64,000 bases of DNA from Bacteroidota bacterium (lineage in GTDB: Bacteria > Bacteroidota > Bacteroidia > Chitinophagales > Chitinophagaceae), in NCBI GenBank assembly GCA_023437225.1, contig JAEZGS010000014.1, positions 89,054-153,053 of the forward strand, in the 5' to 3' direction. Of the stretch, positions 16,930 through 25,031 are shown in pieces; positions within the stretch are counted from its first letter, which is position 1; each line of letters begins with the position of its first letter. Below the pieces are notes generated by a model. The model was given only the letters and a program-made list of their open reading frames with translations, was not told the origin of the DNA and searched no databases. The position numbers and the translations under genes were made by a program.

Positions 16930-18216
16930 ATGGTACATTCAATTATCGACTGGTCGCTGCGCAACCGCTTTATCGTATTGATGGTTGCTACGGCACTTTT
17001 TATCTGGGGCATCTTTAGCGTCCGGCAAAATCCTATTGACGCCATCCCCGACCTCTCCGAAAACCAGGTGATTGTCTTCACGGAGTGGATGGGCCGCGCA
17101 CCGCAGCTCATCGAAGATCAGGTCACTTATCCGCTCGTCACCAACCTGCAGGGTCTGCCACGTATCAAATACGTTCGGGGCTCTTCCATGTTTGGAATGA
17201 GCTTTATCTACGTAATATTTGAAGACGATGTGGACATCTACTGGGCACGCACCCGCGTGATGGAGCGCCTGAGCACCGTCAGCCAGTCGCTTCCAGAAGG
17301 TGTCGCCCCGCAGCTGGGTCCCGATGGAACCGGCGTTGGCCACATTTTGTGGTACACTTTGAAAGCTCCCAACATGGATCTTGGCGAGCAGCGGGCACTT
17401 CAGGACTGGTACGTGCGCTTCGCGTTACAGAACGTGCCGGGCGTAAGTGAGATCGCGTCCTTCGGTGGATTTCAAAAACAATACTCCATAACCCTGGATC
17501 CCAACAAACTGCTTTATTATAAGATCCCTGTGTCCACCGTTATCAACGCTGTCCGCACCAACAACAATGAATCCGGGGGAAGAAAGTTTGAACTGAGCGA
17601 TATCGGTTACATCATAAAAACCTCCGGCTACCTGCAATCTATTGACGAGATCCGGAACATACCGGTAAGCAACAACAACGGCATCGCCGTACGCATTGCA
17701 GATGTTGCAACGGTTCAGATGACCGGAGAAACGCGATTGGGAATCTTCGACCAGGACGGCGAAGGCGAGCGTGTGGGGGGCATCGTGGTGATGCGATATG
17801 GAGAGAACGCAGCAGCAGTTATTGACGATGTGAAAAAGAAAATGTTGGAAGTTTCCAAAGGACTTCCGGAGGGCGTAAGCTTCGAAATTGTGTACGATCG
17901 CGGAGCGCTCATCAAAGAATCGATCGACTCCATCAAACGCACGCTTATTGAAGAAATGATCGTCGTTTCCATCATCGTCATCGTATTCCTATTTCACTGG
18001 CGTAGTGCATTGAGCATCGTTATTCAGATACCGATCACTATTGCTATATCATTCATCCTGCTGAACATTTTTGATATCTCATCCAATATCATGTCGCTTA
18101 CAGGAATTGCGCTTGCGATAGGGGTGATAGTCGACAACGGAATCATCATGAGTGAGAACGCCTACAAGCATCTTGCAGAAAGATATGCTTTGGAAACAAG
18201 TCGTAATGAATTCTGA
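16930..18216 (+). CDS. cusA: CusA-type heavy-metal RND pump, N-terminal half (split gene)
   Basis: 428 aa from ATG 16930. Matches the first 40 percent of HME-RND pumps: TM1 (FIVLMVATALFIWGIFSV), IPDLSENQVIVFTEW, LPRIKYVRGSSMFGMSF, LGPDGTGVGHILWYTL, then TM2-TM4 ending GVIVDNGIIMSENAYKHL, where the Asp is the proton-relay residue (Asp405 in E. coli CusA). It stops with TGA in the cytoplasmic loop between TM4 and TM5. The next ORF continues the same protein in another frame. The longer frame from 16816 is repeat-derived. Either a frameshifted pump or two chains that assemble. Confidence 0.85.
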   Translation: MVHSIIDWSLRNRFIVLMVATALFIWGIFSVRQNPIDAIPDLSENQVIVFTEWMGRAPQLIEDQVTYPLVTNLQGLPRIKYVRGSSMFGMSFIYVIFEDDVDIYWARTRVMERLSTVSQSLPEGVAPQLGPDGTGVGHILWYTLKAPNMDLGEQRALQDWYVRFALQNVPGVSEIASFGGFQKQYSITLDPNKLLYYKIPVSTVINAVRTNNNESGGRKFELSDIGYIIKTSGYLQSIDEIRNIPVSNNNGIAVRIADVATVQMTGETRLGIFDQDGEGERVGGIVVMRYGENAAAVIDDVKKKMLEVSKGLPEGVSFEIVYDRGALIKESIDSIKRTLIEEMIVVSIIVIVFLFHWRSALSIVIQIPITIAISFILLNIFDISSNIMSLTGIALAIGVIVDNGIIMSENAYKHLAERYALETSRNEF

Positions 18217-18242
18217 TTGATCGCAACTTAAACATTACTCAA

Positions 18243-20165
18243 ATGAAAATATTTAAGAAAAAAACTTCCTGGATAAGCGAAGAAGAACGATTGAAGATCA
18301 TTAGCGATTCGAGCAAACAGGTATCGCGCGGCGTTTTCTTCGCTACCGTGATCATCATCACTTCATTCCTTCCAGTATTTATGCTGACCGGCCAGGAAGG
18401 AAAGATGTTCCATCCCCTTGCATACACCAAGACCTTCATCATGATCGTCGATGCGATACTGGTGATCACTTTAGCACCCGTGCTCATCTCATTTTTCATG
18501 AAAGGGAAATTCAAACCGGATAATGCAAACCCGGTAAACCGCTTCCTGGAAAGATTATATACCCCCATCATCAAAGGTGTATTGAACTGGAGAAAGACAA
18601 CACTTGCTATTAACATCATTGCGCTGTTGATAAGTATTCCAATGCTTCGCTCACTGGGAACGGAATTCATTCCTCCGCTTGATGAACAGAGCATCCTGTT
18701 TATGCCCGTTACATTACCGGACATCTCCAATGCCGAAGCTAAACGCATTTTGCAGGTGCAGGACAAGATCATCAAAACGGTTCCTGAAGTAGATAAGGTT
18801 CTTGGCAAAGCCGGTCGCGCCAGCACTGCAACCGACAACTCTCCCATCAGTATGATCGAAACCATCATCATGCTGAAACCCAAAGAAGAATGGAGAGAAG
18901 GCATTACAAAGAAAGACATCATCAATGAGCTTGATCACAAACTGCAGATACCAGGTGTGGTGAATGGATGGACCCAGCCGATCATAAATAGAATCAACAT
19001 GCTTGCGACTGGCATTCGTACGGATGTTGGCGTAAAGGTTTATGGACAAAATCTTGATTCGATATCTACAGTATCGGATAGAGTGAAGAACGCACTCGAA
19101 GGCACACCCGGCGTGGCCGACTTATACGTTGAGCCAATCACGGGTGGCAAGTATCTTTCGATCGATGTCAAGAGAAATGAATTAGGTCGATACGGCCTTA
19201 ATGTTGACGATGTGAATCAAACCGTGGAAACCGCATTGGGCGGTGCTTCTATTGGAAACACCATCGAGGGCAGGCAACGATTCTCCATTAACGTCCGACT
19301 TGCGCAGGAGTTTCGAAACAGTGTTGAACGCATACGCCGAATTCCTCTTCAATCGCCAGTTTTTGGCGAAGTGCCCTTATCATCTGTTGCCGATGTTCGC
19401 TTTGAGGACGGACCACCAATGATCAATTCTGAGAACGCATTGTTGCGCGGTGCCGTATTGTTCAACGTAAGAGACCGTGACCTCGGCAGTACTGTTGAAG
19501 AAGCGATTCGTAAGATCAATTCACAGGATGGCATTCTTCCCGAAGGTTATTTCCTTGAGTGGAGCGGGCAATATGAGAACCTGATTCGCGGAAAGCAAAC
19601 GCTCATGTGGATCGCGCCCATTGTATTAGTGATCATATTTTTCTCTTTATACTTCGCATTCCATTCCATACGCGAAGCCTTCCTCAGTCTTATCACCGTT
19701 CCTTTTGCATTGATCGGTGGAGCTTATCTGATTTATGCGTGGGGCGCCAATTTATCTGTTGGAGTTGCGGTAGGATTTATTGCATTATTTGGCATCGCGG
19801 TGGAAACAGGAATCGTGATGGTAATTTATTTGAATGATGCGATGCACCAGCTTGTGCGACTCAAAGGAAATTCATCGGCAACCATCACCAAAGAAGACCT
19901 TCGGGAATATGTAATCCATGGAGCTGCGAAAAGATTGCGCCCGAAGCTAATGACAGTATGCGTATCCCTGTTCGGACTGATCCCTGTGCTGTGGGCAACA
20001 GGCGTTGGTACAGATGTAATGAAACCGATCGTATTGCCTATGATCGGGGGCGTGATCACTTCGTCGACACACATTCTACTGGTGACTCCGCTAATATTTC
20101 TCATGACCAAAGAATATGAATTAAGAAAGTTTGGAAAACTGGAGGTATATGATGTCAAACACTAA
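18243..20165 (+). CDS. cusA: CusA-type heavy-metal RND pump, C-terminal half (split gene)
   Basis: 640 aa. Begins MKIFKKKTSWISEEERLKIISDSS and runs straight into TM5 (GVFFATVIIITSFLPVFML, TGQEGKMF), the second periplasmic porter block and TM7-TM12 to the end. INMLATGIRTDVGVKVYG carries the Met in place of the Glu of divalent-metal pumps (NELISG), pointing to Cu(I)/Ag(I). Together with the N-half the total is about 1070 aa, near the normal 1040-1080. In this frame the codons are open back to 18210, so one inserted base near GAATTC would join the halves. No good Shine-Dalgarno precedes ATG 18243. Confidence 0.85.
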   Translation: MKIFKKKTSWISEEERLKIISDSSKQVSRGVFFATVIIITSFLPVFMLTGQEGKMFHPLAYTKTFIMIVDAILVITLAPVLISFFMKGKFKPDNANPVNRFLERLYTPIIKGVLNWRKTTLAINIIALLISIPMLRSLGTEFIPPLDEQSILFMPVTLPDISNAEAKRILQVQDKIIKTVPEVDKVLGKAGRASTATDNSPISMIETIIMLKPKEEWREGITKKDIINELDHKLQIPGVVNGWTQPIINRINMLATGIRTDVGVKVYGQNLDSISTVSDRVKNALEGTPGVADLYVEPITGGKYLSIDVKRNELGRYGLNVDDVNQTVETALGGASIGNTIEGRQRFSINVRLAQEFRNSVERIRRIPLQSPVFGEVPLSSVADVRFEDGPPMINSENALLRGAVLFNVRDRDLGSTVEEAIRKINSQDGILPEGYFLEWSGQYENLIRGKQTLMWIAPIVLVIIFFSLYFAFHSIREAFLSLITVPFALIGGAYLIYAWGANLSVGVAVGFIALFGIAVETGIVMVIYLNDAMHQLVRLKGNSSATITKEDLREYVIHGAAKRLRPKLMTVCVSLFGLIPVLWATGVGTDVMKPIVLPMIGGVITSSTHILLVTPLIFLMTKEYELRKFGKLEVYDVKH

Positions 20166-21411
20166 AGCGATTTATACATTAGTTCTCATCGCGCTCCTAA
20201 AAGGCCTGCCTACACAGGCACAATCAACAACGGAAGTGCTTTCACTTGATTCCGTGCTTTCACGCGTTGATCAGAACAACATACTACTGCAGACTTACTC
20301 ATTAAAAGCTGAGGCGTACAAATACAATGCAAAGGCAGCGCTTGCATGGATGCCGCCGATGGTGGGAGTAGGAACTTTCATGACACCTTACCCGTTTCAG
20401 GATGTATTGGACGATCGTGACAAAGGTTCACTGATGCTTCGCCTAGAACAGGAGATTCCCTCGCCGGCAAAATTACAGGCACGGCGCCGCTTCATTGAAT
20501 CACAATCCAACGTTGAAAACGCTAATCGTGTAGTCACCTTCAATGATTTAAAAGCTCAATCGAAACGACTGTACTATAGCTGGCTCGTTGCATCGCAACG
20601 CATAAGTGTATTGGAATTGAATGAGCGTATCATGCAAACGATGAAGAAAGTTGAAGAAGTGCGTTATCCTTATAACCAATCGCAACTTGGCAACGTGTAT
20701 AAGATAGATGCCCGTATCGAAGAGAACCGAAATATGATCAGAATGCAGGAAGGTGAGATTGCGCGGGCAAGAGCATATTTAAACAGTCTTATGAATCAGG
20801 AGGGGTCTATGAACTTCAGCATCGACACCAACAGCGCACCTGCATTTCAACCACAACTTCACGATACATCGAGTCTTTCCAACGTACGTGGCGATGTTGC
20901 ACGCATGAATGAAAGTATTCGTTCGATGCAACTGGATATTGAATCGATGAAGCTTTCGCGGCGACCGGATTTCAAGATCAGCTTCGACCACATGAATGCA
21001 TTTGACAAGATGATGCCAAAATCATTTTCGGTAATGGGAATGGTATCGATACCGATTGCACCATGGGCTTCGAAAATGTATAAGAACGAAGTAAAGGCGA
21101 TGCAATACAACGTGCAGGCAATGGAACGCGAACGTTCAGCAATGTTGCAGGAAACGCAGGGAATGCTTTACGGAATGCAATATGAGATTCAATCGATGCA
21201 AAAGCGCATTGAAGCGTTGGAGAAAAAGATCATCCCTTCCATGCAGAAAGCACTGGAAGCAAACTTCATCAGCTACCAGGAAAACAAGCTGCAGGCTCCT
21301 GTTGTCATTGATTCATGGGAAGCGTTGAATATGCTTCAGATGAATCTGCTCGATGAAAAACTCAAACTATATCAAATGATCGTCGATTATGAGAAAGAGA
21401 TCTATAAATAA
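20152..21411 (+). CDS. TolC-family outer-membrane efflux protein, Met-rich
   Basis: Outer-membrane channel of the tripartite pump. An unusually good Shine-Dalgarno GGAGG (20141-20145) six bases before ATG 20152 decides the start; ATG 20149 is the alternative, and the TTG at 20131 is rejected. 419 aa with signal peptide (LVLIALLKGLPTQAQ). Two TolC repeats with long coiled coils. The C-terminal repeat is strikingly rich in methionine (MMPKSFSVMGM, VKAMQYNVQAMERERSAM, GMLYGMQYEIQSMQ). It overlaps the end of cusA by 14 bases and the adaptor gene begins one base after its stop. Confidence 0.88.
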   Translation: MSNTKAIYTLVLIALLKGLPTQAQSTTEVLSLDSVLSRVDQNNILLQTYSLKAEAYKYNAKAALAWMPPMVGVGTFMTPYPFQDVLDDRDKGSLMLRLEQEIPSPAKLQARRRFIESQSNVENANRVVTFNDLKAQSKRLYYSWLVASQRISVLELNERIMQTMKKVEEVRYPYNQSQLGNVYKIDARIEENRNMIRMQEGEIARARAYLNSLMNQEGSMNFSIDTNSAPAFQPQLHDTSSLSNVRGDVARMNESIRSMQLDIESMKLSRRPDFKISFDHMNAFDKMMPKSFSVMGMVSIPIAPWASKMYKNEVKAMQYNVQAMERERSAMLQETQGMLYGMQYEIQSMQKRIEALEKKIIPSMQKALEANFISYQENKLQAPVVIDSWEALNMLQMNLLDEKLKLYQMIVDYEKEIYK

Positions 21412-21412
21412 T

Positions 21413-22627
21413 ATGCGATCATTTACGATCATCGCAATCATCATTGCTGCTTTCCTTAGCGCTTGTGCTCCGGAAAAAAAGAAAGAGCCTGCGCATGTGC
21501 CCGGACATGAAACGACGATAGATTCATCACTTGCATCTATATTGGGCCGTACGGATCAGCGTATTGTGGCTAATGCCGAAACTATACGTGCTGAGTCGGG
21601 CACAAGAATATTTTCTCTACCCGTGCAGGGCATAGTAGCTTATGATAGTCGCGCGCAGAAAGGCATTGCGAGTCGCGTTGCTGGTCGCATTGAAAAGTTG
21701 CACATCAAATACAATTATCAGCGTGTTTCTAAAGGACAATTGATCCTTGAAATATACTCGCCGGATCTTGCTGCTGCGCAACGGGAGTTGTTGTTTGTTA
21801 AGAACAACGATGCAGATGGTGAACTGCTGCAAAGAGCGAGGCAGAAACTCTTATTGCTCGGCATGTCCGAAGCCCAGATTCAAAATCTGATGAAGACGCA
21901 ACGTGTGCTATACAGTGTTCCCGTTTACAGCAATGCATCGGGATATATACTGGAACGCGATGCAACAGGATTCTCCGCGCCTGTACCAGCAGGCACCGGA
22001 GTCAATAACAGCGCAGATGATGGCATGGGGATGGGTAATGCTTCGACCCCCATTACCTCATCATCCACATCAGCAAATTCAGCAAACAGTCCCGTGCTGC
22101 TTCGGGAAGGTCAATATGTAACTGCAGGGCAAACCTTATTCACGATATATGACGACAGCAGGCTTGTTGCCGAATTTTCTTTCGATTCGAAAGTCGCCAG
22201 GGAAATAAAGGAAGGTCAGAAACTATTGTATCGCGTTCAATCAAATACCGATGAATTTTACAGTGGATCCATCGGCCTGATTCAACCCGTATTTCGCGAA
22301 GGAAACAATTTTACCATCGCACATGTTTATATAACCAACGGAGGGCTTCAACCCGGTCAATTGCTGACCGCTAATATTCCAGTGAGTTACAACGGAAACT
22401 GGCTTCCTACCTCGGCGGTGGTTGAATTGGGTAACCGATCGGTGGTGTTTCGAAAAGAGGGTAAGGTTTTTATCCCAACAGAGGTCAGCACCATTGCAAG
22501 ATTGGATGGACGCGTATTGATTGACAAGGATATCAGTGATTGGCACGTTGCAGAAAATGCAGCGTTTCTTGTAGACAGTGAAAGTTTCATTCAAATCGAC
22601 GACAGTCGCAAAACATCATCACAATGA
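21413..22627 (+). CDS. cusB: RND periplasmic adaptor 1 (CusB-like, lipoprotein)
   Basis: 404 aa from ATG 21413; the TTG at 21389 lies inside the TolC gene. Lipobox at Cys18 (FLSAC). Barrel-sandwich lipoyl halves around GIASRVAGRIEKLHIKYNYQRVSKGQLILEIYSPDL and VLLREGQYVTAGQTLFTIYD flank a helical hairpin (AAAQRELLFVKNN, LLQRARQKLLLLGMSE). A Gly/Met/Ser-rich insert (DDGMGMGNASTP) lies between. It lacks the N-terminal CPMHP metal domain of the next protein. Stop overlaps the next start in ATGA. Confidence 0.88.
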   Translation: MRSFTIIAIIIAAFLSACAPEKKKEPAHVPGHETTIDSSLASILGRTDQRIVANAETIRAESGTRIFSLPVQGIVAYDSRAQKGIASRVAGRIEKLHIKYNYQRVSKGQLILEIYSPDLAAAQRELLFVKNNDADGELLQRARQKLLLLGMSEAQIQNLMKTQRVLYSVPVYSNASGYILERDATGFSAPVPAGTGVNNSADDGMGMGNASTPITSSSTSANSANSPVLLREGQYVTAGQTLFTIYDDSRLVAEFSFDSKVAREIKEGQKLLYRVQSNTDEFYSGSIGLIQPVFREGNNFTIAHVYITNGGLQPGQLLTANIPVSYNGNWLPTSAVVELGNRSVVFRKEGKVFIPTEVSTIARLDGRVLIDKDISDWHVAENAAFLVDSESFIQIDDSRKTSSQ

Positions 22628-23838
22628 ACATCAACAAACATATAAACAGCATTGTATCAGTTGCACGCACGATATGCATTGCAATTGTTTTTGCAGGTGC
22701 CGCGCTTATGATGAATGGATGTAAGGATGAAGCGCACGATCATGCATCTGCTGAACCAAACGCAGTAACGTATACCTGTCCGATGCATCCACAGGTTGTA
22801 CAAGAAAAACAAGGCACTTGCCCGATATGTGGAATGGACCTGGTGTTGTTTGACAAATCGTCTGCCGCTGGCGGATTGACATTAGGAGCATCGCAACAGG
22901 CATTGGCGAACATCAAAACGATGGCTGCAGGAAGTGGCGACTTCAATAATTTCACAAGGCTGAATGCACGATTGGTCACAGATCCTCAGCAAACAAACTT
23001 TGTATCGAGTCGCGTTGCAGGAAGGATTGAAAAATTATATGTAAAAGAAACCGGGGTGCAGGTGAATAAAGGGCAGGCATTGTACCAGATATACTCAGAA
23101 CAATTGTCAACGCTGCAACAGGAATACCTTGTCATGCATGCGCAGGCACAAAGTTTTCCCGGCGATGAGCGATTTGCGCAAATGGAAAAGGCGGCAAAAC
23201 AGAAGTTGCTGCTTTACGGACAATCCGAATCGCAGATCAAAAGCCTGGTAAACCAACAAAAGGTATCACCTTATGTGACCTGGTTCGCAACCAATAGTGG
23301 TATCGTGGCGGAACTTTTGGTGACCGAAGGACAGTATGTGGCTGAAGGAGGTTCGATCATGCGACTCGAATCATACGACAAGCTGTGGGTAGAAGCCGAT
23401 CTTTATCCCGCTGAAGCGGACCGTGTAAAAAAAGGCCAGCAACTCACCGTAATTGTTACGGGATCCGAAGACAAACCACAAACTATGCAGGTGGAATTCA
23501 TCAACCCTGCCATCGGATCGGGAACACAGATGTTGCAGGTCCGGGGCACCATACCCAACCCCGGTAACGTTTGGCAGGCGGGTATGCAGGCGATGGTATT
23601 ATTACCTTCGACTGTAAAACAGGCTGAATTATTGTTGCCCATCGATGCGGTCATTCGCAGCGGCGATGGAGCACAGGTGTGGGTGCAAACTGCATCGGGT
23701 AAATATGAACCCCGGGAAGTTACACTTGGAGAGGAGAGCTTTGATAAGGTGGAGATCAAAAGCGGAATTAGGGCAGGTGAACAGGTTGTTATAAGCGGAG
23801 CATATTTGCTGTACAGTGAATACCTGCTTAAGAAGTAG
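22624..23838 (+). CDS. cusB: RND periplasmic adaptor 2 with heavy-metal-binding domain (CusB-like)
   Basis: 404 aa, lipobox at Cys33 (MMNGCKDE). His-rich spacer, then the heavy-metal-binding domain YTCPMHPQVVQEKQGTCPICGMDLV (two CxxM/CxxCxM sites; see residues about 50-75), which can take Cu(I). The membrane-fusion part follows: FVSSRVAGRIEKLYVKETGVQVNKG, hairpin helix with LQQEYLVMHAQAQ, and lipoyl half IVAELLVTEGQYVAEGG, then beta-barrel and membrane-proximal domains. Paralogous to the preceding adaptor; only this one carries a metal-binding head. Confidence 0.9.
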   Translation: MNINKHINSIVSVARTICIAIVFAGAALMMNGCKDEAHDHASAEPNAVTYTCPMHPQVVQEKQGTCPICGMDLVLFDKSSAAGGLTLGASQQALANIKTMAAGSGDFNNFTRLNARLVTDPQQTNFVSSRVAGRIEKLYVKETGVQVNKGQALYQIYSEQLSTLQQEYLVMHAQAQSFPGDERFAQMEKAAKQKLLLYGQSESQIKSLVNQQKVSPYVTWFATNSGIVAELLVTEGQYVAEGGSIMRLESYDKLWVEADLYPAEADRVKKGQQLTVIVTGSEDKPQTMQVEFINPAIGSGTQMLQVRGTIPNPGNVWQAGMQAMVLLPSTVKQAELLLPIDAVIRSGDGAQVWVQTASGKYEPREVTLGEESFDKVEIKSGIRAGEQVVISGAYLLYSEYLLKK

Positions 23839-23868
23839 CAAAATGCTAAATGCTATATGCGAAATGCA
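23839..23868. repeat. Heptad repeat AATGCTA after the second adaptor gene
   Basis: Three to four drifting 7-bp units (AATGCTA, TATGCGA, AATGC) directly after the TAG stop, inside a 58-base gap of the cus operon. Confidence 0.65.
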
Positions 23869-23896
23869 AAAAAATTAATAAACAAAACCATACACA

Positions 23897-24442
23897 ATGA
23901 GACGTATCAGTCAGACCTTATTACTTACAACAGCTATTACAATTTTCGCAGCATGCAATGACAATGCAAAGCATGCAGGCGAACACGAAGCAACGGTATC
24001 AACCGGGAAAGATGCCGCAGCACAGGAAGCAGCGCCGGTAAAATTAAAAGACGATAAATTGAATGCCGTTTATCAACATTATGTTCATCTGACCACAGCG
24101 CTCACTAATGGTGATGCTGCTGAAGCAAAGCTCGCCGCAAGTGCTATTGAAGTTGGCGCAAAAGAAGTAAATGGTGGCAGCAGAATTGCTTCATCGGCTT
24201 CAGAAATAGTATCCGCGAAGGACATCGATGCTCAGCGTACGATCTACTCAACTTTAAGCAATGAGATGATCACGCTGGTTAAACAATCAGGTCTTGCATC
24301 GGGTGAAGTTTATATCGATCATTGTCCAATGGCCATGAACGATAAAGGTGCAGACTGGATCAGCAATACGAAAGAAATCAGAAATCCTTATTTTGGCGAC
24401 AAGATGATGAATTGCGGAGAGATCAAAGAAACAGTAAAATAA
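23897..24442 (+). CDS. DUF3347 lipoprotein
   Basis: 181 aa, lipobox at Cys20 (IFAACND). The DUF3347 core runs LNAVYQHYVHLTTALTNGDAAEAK through YIDHCPMAMNDKGADWISN and RNPYFGDKMMNCGEI. The paired CPMA and Met-Met-Asn-Cys-Gly motifs are the conserved end and look like a soft-metal site. Family members are often fused to or encoded beside CusB adaptors, so this is probably a periplasmic Cu(I)/Ag(I) handler acting with the pump. Confidence 0.82.
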   Translation: MRRISQTLLLTTAITIFAACNDNAKHAGEHEATVSTGKDAAAQEAAPVKLKDDKLNAVYQHYVHLTTALTNGDAAEAKLAASAIEVGAKEVNGGSRIASSASEIVSAKDIDAQRTIYSTLSNEMITLVKQSGLASGEVYIDHCPMAMNDKGADWISNTKEIRNPYFGDKMMNCGEIKETVK

Positions 24443-24450
24443 ATTTGAAA

Positions 24451-24903
24451 ATGAGAAGGCTGATAATGTGTTCGATGTTAATACTGGCAATGTTCTCTTT
24501 TGTAGAGACCATGGCCCAAACGCGCATAACACCTGAAGTTGCGGCAACTCTTCCTCAATTCAAGGTGCTCAATCCCAATGATGAAATAGTAATATTTCGA
24601 TACGGTCGCCGCCCCGTTTCAGGTAAGGAAGTGGCCGCCTATAAACCCAGATATTATTTCGCTACAAGCAGGAGCCGCTACATACAGCCTTTGACAAGAT
24701 CTAATTTGAAAAATGCATTTCCCGGAAATACCGACTTCCACGAGGAACTTGACAATCATTTCAAGAACGATCGTGAGCTTGTAGAATATGAACATCATCA
24801 CGATATGTTCAAAGTAAACCGACTATGGGCAGAAACACATACTGGCGGGGCGATTCGACGCCCGGCCGGTATCAGCCCCAGTCCCCCGCCTGCAGAAGGC
24901 TGA
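24451..24903 (+). CDS. Small exported protein of unknown function at the end of the cus operon
   Basis: 150 aa from ATG 24451, eight bases after the DUF3347 stop. Signal peptide MRRLIMCSMLILAMFSFVETMAQ. Mature part is basic and His-rich near the end (YEHHHDMFKVNRLWAETHTGG) and finishes in a Pro-rich tail (ISPSPPPAEG). I do not recognise a family. Position and His content are compatible with a metal-island accessory, but that is inference. Confidence 0.55.
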   Translation: MRRLIMCSMLILAMFSFVETMAQTRITPEVAATLPQFKVLNPNDEIVIFRYGRRPVSGKEVAAYKPRYYFATSRSRYIQPLTRSNLKNAFPGNTDFHEELDNHFKNDRELVEYEHHHDMFKVNRLWAETHTGGAIRRPAGISPSPPPAEG

Positions 24904-25031
24904 GATACTTATAAGAAATTCCCTATACTCTTCTTAGTGTTTGCCATGCATTTAATCAAATACCGCCAGATTAAATTGCAACAGAGCTAAATCATCGTAA
25001 CATTTATAATGGCAAACCAGGGTGCCCTATT

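Noticed and set aside
18200..18245. Programmed -1 frameshift joining the cusA halves
   Set aside because: No slippery heptamer of the X XXY YYZ type and no obvious downstream structure; an indel or true split is simpler.
18239..18925. 228-aa minus-strand ORF with hydrophobic stretches
   Set aside because: Mirror image of cusA coding sequence; hydrophobic only because the sense strand encodes membrane helices.
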